Under the pieces are notes generated by a model that worked only from the letters and a program-made list of their open reading frames with translations, was not told the DNA's origin and ran no database searches. Source: Rhizobium oryziradicis (GTDB taxonomy: Bacteria > Pseudomonadota > Alphaproteobacteria > Rhizobiales > Rhizobiaceae). From it: DNA of 64,000 nt. The stretch lies in NCBI RefSeq assembly GCF_001939045.1, contig NZ_MKIM01000033.1:1-64000 (forward strand), read 5' to 3'. The position numbers and the translations under genes were made by a program. Of the stretch, positions 60,131-64,000 are shown one piece after another (position 1 is the stretch's first letter; every line of letters begins with the position of its first letter).

Positions 60131-60178
60131 AGCAATACAGCGCCGAGCGCCATATGTGGCGCTCGGCGCTGTATTGCT
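60131..60178. repeat. 22-bp perfect inverted repeat (TACAGCGCCG family)
   Basis: Two 22-bp arms, starting AGCAATACAGCGCCG and ending CGGCGCTGTATTGCT, match perfectly around a TATG centre, 15 bp before the nagB stop. It can form a very stable cruciform or RNA hairpin and end transcription from both sides. The core recurs at 10972-11013. Confidence 0.75.
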
Positions 60179-60193
60179 TGATGACGATGATGA

Positions 60194-60940
60194 TCAGGCT
60201 GCAAATCGGGCGTCTGCGGCAGCAGAGTCCAAAAACCAAAGAACACGATTGTGGGTTTGCAGGGCCGAGGCCGGACAATCTTCTGAAAATGTGCCGCAAT
60301 GGGCATCGCGCACGGCATCTGCTTTTGCAGCACCCGTGGCGAGCACCACAATTTCGCGGGCTGATAAGATTGTGCCAATGCCCATGGTGATCGCGGAACC
60401 CGGCACTTTTCCACCGTCAAAAAACTTGGCGTTTGCGGCCAGCGTCTCCTCATGCAACTCCACCAGACGTGTGCGGCTGTCAATCGCGGAACCCGGCTCG
60501 TTAAAGCCGATATGGCCATTGCGACCGATGCCGAGCAGTTGCAAATCGATGCCACCCGCTTTGACAATCATGGCTTCATAGTCGTTACCAGCGGCAGCCG
60601 ACGCATCAAGGGATGCCTCTGGCAGAAAGGTTCTATTCTTGTCGATATCGACATGATCAAAAAACAGTCTGTCCATTGTGCTGCGATAGGAGCCGGGATC
60701 AGATGGAGACAAGCCAGCATATTCATCGAGATTAAACGTGGTGACACCTGAAAAACGGACATCGCCGCGTTGATAGGCTGCGATCAGGTGGGCATAAACC
60801 GGCTCCATGGTGGCACCGGTTGCAAGCCCCAGAACGGCATCTGGCTTTGCCTTCACCGTGTTGATGATGTGGGCCGCAACCGCCTGCGCGGCCGCGTCAG
60901 ATGTGGGAAAGATGTGCCGCTGGCTTGAGGAGGTCTGCAT
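60194..60940 (-). CDS. nagB: Glucosamine-6-phosphate deaminase
   Basis: A 248-residue NagB that converts glucosamine-6-phosphate to fructose-6-phosphate and ammonia in the cytoplasm. Family motifs are LGLATGATMEPVYAHL, TTFNLDEYAGL with the catalytic Asp, DPGSYRSTM, GIGRNGHIGFNEPGSA with the catalytic His, and the TGAAKADAV segment. The ATG at 60940, with GAAGG upstream, is chosen because the frame to 60976 opens with TTG. It lies 71 bp downstream of the UgpC-type ATPase gene in the same direction, which points to amino sugar as the transported substrate. Confidence 0.93.
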   Translation of the reverse strand: MQTSSSQRHIFPTSDAAAQAVAAHIINTVKAKPDAVLGLATGATMEPVYAHLIAAYQRGDVRFSGVTTFNLDEYAGLSPSDPGSYRSTMDRLFFDHVDIDKNRTFLPEASLDASAAAGNDYEAMIVKAGGIDLQLLGIGRNGHIGFNEPGSAIDSRTRLVELHEETLAANAKFFDGGKVPGSAITMGIGTILSAREIVVLATGAAKADAVRDAHCGTFSEDCPASALQTHNRVLWFLDSAAADARFAA

Positions 60941-61011
60941 AGTCAGTGTGCCTTCGTCGTAGATGAGCAAGTCCAAAACATCAAACCGAAACGTCGAGCG
61001 ATGTTTTATTA

Positions 61012-62142
61012 TTATGGTGCAATCAGGCTGCCATCCGCTCTGCGCTTGGCAAATGATAGACCGCTTTCCCCATGGAAAATATGAATATTGGCCGGGGTGA
61101 CGCCAAATTCAATCAGATCATTTTCATCAACCGCAACATGGCCAGAGAGATGTACAATGGTTGACGTGTCGCTGCCCTCAATTTTTCCATAGACATAGGT
61201 TTCCGTGCCAACACTCTCGGAATAATCGGCGCGGAAGCTGATCTTGTGATCACTCGCTGGCGATTGTGCGCGCAAATGGAAGTGATTGGGGCGAATTCCC
61301 AAGGTTACGCTTTGGCCGACAGAAGCCGTTGAGCCATCGACCGGCACCGCAACAAGTCCAAGGCCAGCAACTTCGACGGTGACTTTTTCGGCTTCCACCT
61401 GACGGAGTGTGCCCTCATAAAAATTCATCTGGGGGGAGCCGATAAAACCGGCCACGAATTTATTGGCAGGAAAATCAAACAACTCAAGCGGTGCGCCAAA
61501 TTGCTCAAGATTGCCGCCGTTCAAAACCGCAATGCGGTCTGCCATGGTCATGGCTTCAATCTGGTCATGGGTCACATACACCATGGTCGCCCCCAGCCGC
61601 TTGTGCAGACGGCTGATTTCACCACGGGTTTGAACCCGCAACGCAGCGTCCAGATTGGAAAGCGGTTCATCAAACAGGAAGATTTTGGGGTCGCGGACGA
61701 TGGCGCGTCCAATGGCCACACGTTGGCGCTGGCCACCAGACAATTGTTTTGGCAAGCGATCAAGCAGCGGCTCAATTGCCAGCATGCGGGCGGCTTCCGC
61801 CACCTTGCCATCAATCTCCTGCTTGCTGAGCGAGAGGTTTTCCAACCCGAACGACAGATTTTTGCGCACCGTCATATGGGGATATAGTGCGTAAGACTGG
61901 AAGACCATGGCAATGCCGCGATCGCCGGGCTGCAGATGGGTCACATCCTCATCGCCGATGACGATCTGTCCTTTGGATGTGGTTTCCAGACCCGCAATGA
62001 TTCGCAGCAGCGTGGATTTTCCACAGCCGGATGGGCCTACCAGCACCACGAATTCGCCGTCGTTCACCGCCAGATCAATTCCGTGGAGAATAGGGTGGGC
62101 TCCATATTGCTTGACCACGCTCTGCAGCGTTAGACCTGCCAT
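61012..62142 (-). CDS. Sugar ABC transporter ATP-binding protein (UgpC/MalK-type)
   Basis: A 376-residue ATPase with Walker A GPSGCGKST, Q-loop FQSYALYPHMTV, signature LSGGQRQRVAIGRAI, Walker B FLFDEPLSNLD, switch His in YVTHDQIEAM and a MalK-like C-terminal regulatory domain of about 140 residues. The ATG at 62142 follows AAGGGAAGAG; the frame is open to 62193. It is divergent from the binding-protein gene at 62443 of the same transporter, and TTCG-N9-CGAA sites lie between them. Confidence 0.93.
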   Translation of the reverse strand: MAGLTLQSVVKQYGAHPILHGIDLAVNDGEFVVLVGPSGCGKSTLLRIIAGLETTSKGQIVIGDEDVTHLQPGDRGIAMVFQSYALYPHMTVRKNLSFGLENLSLSKQEIDGKVAEAARMLAIEPLLDRLPKQLSGGQRQRVAIGRAIVRDPKIFLFDEPLSNLDAALRVQTRGEISRLHKRLGATMVYVTHDQIEAMTMADRIAVLNGGNLEQFGAPLELFDFPANKFVAGFIGSPQMNFYEGTLRQVEAEKVTVEVAGLGLVAVPVDGSTASVGQSVTLGIRPNHFHLRAQSPASDHKISFRADYSESVGTETYVYGKIEGSDTSTIVHLSGHVAVDENDLIEFGVTPANIHIFHGESGLSFAKRRADGSLIAP

Positions 62143-62227
62143 TGTCTCTTCCCTTTGCTTGGTTGCTTCACGCAGGCTATAAGGCGCGAACACAATTCAT
62201 AAGCTCACTCTGCGTATTTCGTCATAG

Positions 62228-62245
62228 TTCGTCAAGGTGCCGAAC
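62228..62245. promoter_or_regulatory. TTCG-N9-CGAA operator, ATPase side
   Basis: TTCGTCAAGGTGCCGAAC shares the TTCGTC, central GT and CGAAC positions with the sites at 57174 and 62323. It lies 85 bp from the ATPase start and probably controls the minus-strand ATPase-nagB unit. Confidence 0.6.
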
Positions 62246-62295
62246 ATAAAATTCGACAAACAGGCGTTTCTTGGTGGTGATGAGGGAATGCGCGC

Positions 62296-62340
62296 TTGAC
62301 ACTTTGTTTTTCTCATATTTAATTCGTCTTGGTAACGAAC
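62296..62340 (+). promoter_or_regulatory. Promoter and TTCG-N9-CGAA operator of the sugar-binding protein
   Basis: TTGACA (62296-62301), a 17-bp spacer and TTAATT (62319-62324) form a promoter. TTCGTCTTGGTAACGAAC (62323-62340) overlaps the end of the -10 element, the same layout as at 57144-57191. Confidence 0.65.
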
Positions 62341-62442
62341 AAATTCGAGCTGCATTGAATTCCACCAGAGGTAGCTCGCCGCACACTTTTCGTGAAGCAT
62401 GGTTCATCAGGGGCAGGAGTCCTTGGAAAAAAGGGGAATGTG

Positions 62443-63684
62443 ATGAATATTTTGAAGTGGATGGGCAGCGCCGCATTGGCGGTCACGGTCATGGTGTCAA
62501 CAGCGTCGGCAGCCCAGCTCAAGGTTCTGTGGTATATTGACGACGATGCACAGGAAGCGGTGGTTCGCAGCCTTTTGGACGAATATACAGCCGCCCATCC
62601 TGAAACGACCTTCGATCTCCAGATCACGCCTTACAGCGGTATGATTCAGAAGTTTCAGCAATTTGCGGCGTCTGGCATTATGCCCGATGTTGCGCTGACA
62701 TCCTCGATGGAACCAATTATTCGCCCATTCCTCGCTGACTTCAATAAAGAGATTGGCCCTGAGTGGATCAACGATTTCGTCAAAGGCTGGGCCGATGGCG
62801 CGCGCCTTGGTGACAAGGTTATTGCAGCCCCGCTTGATGTGACTTCCACCGGCATGTTCTTCAACACAGATGCCTTCAAAAAAGCCGGTGTGGAAATTCC
62901 GTCTCAGGAAAAGGGCTGGACCTGGGAAGAGATGGTTCCCAAGCTGAAGCAGGTGGCTGAAAAATCAGGCACGCGCTATCCTCTGGTTTGGGATGTCTCG
63001 GCCAGTCGCTGGATTGTGCATCAATTCCAGTACGGCAATCACATTTTCTCGGAAAAAGCCCCTGTCAAGGTGGTGATGGACGATGCCAAGTGGACCAAGT
63101 CTCTGGATGATTTCATTGCCATGAGCAAGGATGCCATGCCGCCCGGTCTGTGGAGCGGCGCAAGCTCGGATAATCCAAAAGAGCTGTTCATGGGCGGTCA
63201 GGCTGTTGCCTACATGTCTGGCAGCTGGCAGATTCCAACTCTGGCTGAAAAGGCCAGCTTCAAATGGCAGGCAGGCCCCACGCCTTCGGGCACGGTTCGC
63301 TCTTCCATTTATGGCGGCGACTATCTGGTGGCCTTCAACACCAGCCCCAACCTGAAAGAATCGATCTCCTTCATCAAGTGGATGACGGGACCAAAAGCAC
63401 AGGCTGAATTTGCCAAGAAAATGGGCGTTATTCCCGCCAATTTGAAGGCTGACACCGTGGACTACGGCAACACCATGGCGTCTGACGCGGTCAAGACCAT
63501 GCAGGGCGAGCTGAACGCAAGCCCGGTCTATGCCGCCACTGACCAAGCCTGGCCGCAGATGCAGTCCGTTTGGGGTCCAATGAAGGCAGCCGTGTCGCAA
63601 GCCGTGGCTGGCCAGATCACCTCCGCAGAGGCGATTGCGCAGATCCACAAAGCCGCAACCGACGCAGTTGAGGCCCAGCAGTGA
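62443..63684 (+). CDS. Extracellular sugar-binding protein of the amino-sugar/glycan ABC transporter
   Basis: A 413-residue family 1 binding protein. The signal peptide MNILKWMGSAALAVTVMVST ends at ASA/A near residue 23. The mature part starts QLKVLWYIDDDAQEAVV and includes VIAAPLDVTSTGMFFNTDAF, GKSW-type hinge sequence GWTWEEMVPKLKQ and GGQAVAYMSGSWQIP. AAGGGGA lies 7 bases before the ATG at 62443; upstream frame is rejected. It overlaps the next permease by four bases (GTGA). Confidence 0.92.
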   Translation: MNILKWMGSAALAVTVMVSTASAAQLKVLWYIDDDAQEAVVRSLLDEYTAAHPETTFDLQITPYSGMIQKFQQFAASGIMPDVALTSSMEPIIRPFLADFNKEIGPEWINDFVKGWADGARLGDKVIAAPLDVTSTGMFFNTDAFKKAGVEIPSQEKGWTWEEMVPKLKQVAEKSGTRYPLVWDVSASRWIVHQFQYGNHIFSEKAPVKVVMDDAKWTKSLDDFIAMSKDAMPPGLWSGASSDNPKELFMGGQAVAYMSGSWQIPTLAEKASFKWQAGPTPSGTVRSSIYGGDYLVAFNTSPNLKESISFIKWMTGPKAQAEFAKKMGVIPANLKADTVDYGNTMASDAVKTMQGELNASPVYAATDQAWPQMQSVWGPMKAAVSQAVAGQITSAEAIAQIHKAATDAVEAQQ

Positions 63685-64000
63685 GCGCTCATCTCACACC
63701 AACGAAGACGGCGGCCACTCGGCCGTCGTTTTTCCAGTGGCGGACGTTGCGGCGGTTGTCGTGGCCTTACTTCCTGATCCTGCCAACCATGGCGCTGATC
63801 GTGGCTTTTTCCCTCTATCCGCTGGTGCAGGGCTTTTATATGTCCTTGTTCAAGCGCGGTGTGGTGGTGTTGCCGCAGGTGCCGCAAACACTGCCGCAAT
63901 ATGTGGGCTTTGATAATTTCATTCACCTGCTCGACAATGCCGATTTCAGGGTCACATTGCTGAAAACGGTCGGTTTCGTGGTCGTTGCCGTTCCGCTGAA
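63681..64000 (+). CDS. Sugar ABC transporter permease (MalF-type), truncated by the window end
   Basis: The frame opens at the GTG at 63681, overlapping the binding-protein stop, and stays open to base 64000. The visible 106 residues are a polar N-terminal tail, a first helix (PYFLILPTMALIVAFSLYPL), the periplasmic loop with PQYVGFDNFIHLLDN typical of MalF-type permeases, and the start of the second helix. The rest, including the EAA loop, lies beyond the window. Confidence 0.85.
   Translation, partial: MSAHLTPTKTAATRPSFFQWRTLRRLSWPYFLILPTMALIVAFSLYPLVQGFYMSLFKRGVVVLPQVPQTLPQYVGFDNFIHLLDNADFRVTLLKTVGFVVVAVPL

Noticed and set aside
1..64000. Insertion sequences, phage genes, integrases or toxin-antitoxin pairs
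   Set aside because: No open frame showed transposase, integrase, phage structural or toxin-antitoxin features that I could recognise.

Overview
The window looks like part of a chromosome or large replicon of a moderately GC-rich alphaproteobacterium of the Rhizobiales, most likely Rhizobiaceae (Agrobacterium/Rhizobium-like). The reasons are an Agrobacterium-type uronate dehydrogenase of 265 residues, a KdgD that closely resembles the rhizobial form, the very high density of ABC uptake systems, and intergenic palindromes of the kind that is dispersed in Rhizobiaceae genomes. It is a metabolic/accessory region: there are no rRNA genes, CRISPR arrays, insertion sequences, integrases or phage genes that I can support. 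The first 28 bases are the 3' end of an initiator tRNA-Met gene.

Layout. 0.5-9.7 kb: a minus-strand run of serine acetyltransferase, VOC protein, LysR, 3-hydroxyisobutyrate-dehydrogenase-like enzyme, aldehyde dehydrogenase and DUF3100 membrane protein, with a divergent LysR and M20 amidohydrolase. 9.9-19.2 kb: a uronate locus (UxuA-like dehydratase, SMP-30 lactonase, sugar ABC transporter, KdgD, FadR-type GntR, uronate dehydrogenase), tied together by a 15-bp operator. 19.5-34.2 kb: two Fe3+/sugar-phosphate-type (AfuABC-like) ABC operons, each ending in an inositol-monophosphatase-family gene, in mirror image around a central ROK regulator, Gfo/Idh/MocA oxidoreductase, GNAT and LacI block. 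34.5-38.8 kb: two convergent arsenic-resistance operons (arsR-arsH-MFS and arsR-arsC-acr3).

39.0-45.6 kb: a HutC-type GntR preceded by four 10-bp tandem repeats, then an ADP-ribosylglycohydrolase-family enzyme, a PfkB kinase and a complete PotABCD-type ABC transporter; this is the best candidate for an undescribed catabolic system. 46.1-48.2 kb: an ArnT-like glycosyltransferase and a GreA/Rnk-like protein. 48.3-53.2 kb: an FCD-type GntR, a polar amino-acid-type ABC transporter and a class IV aminotransferase-fold protein that lacks the Schiff-base lysine. 53.3-57.1 kb: a ClC-type channel and an MsbA-like ABC exporter. 57.1-64.0 kb: a probable amino-sugar/glycan locus (ROK kinase, six-hairpin glycosidase, NagB, UgpC-type ATPase, binding protein, permease cut by the window end), linked by a TTCG-N9-CGAA operator at three places.

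Most clusters follow the same plan: a dedicated regulator, an ABC importer and one to three enzymes acting on the imported compound. Substrates are firm only for the uronate and arsenic loci; elsewhere they are inferred from family and context.
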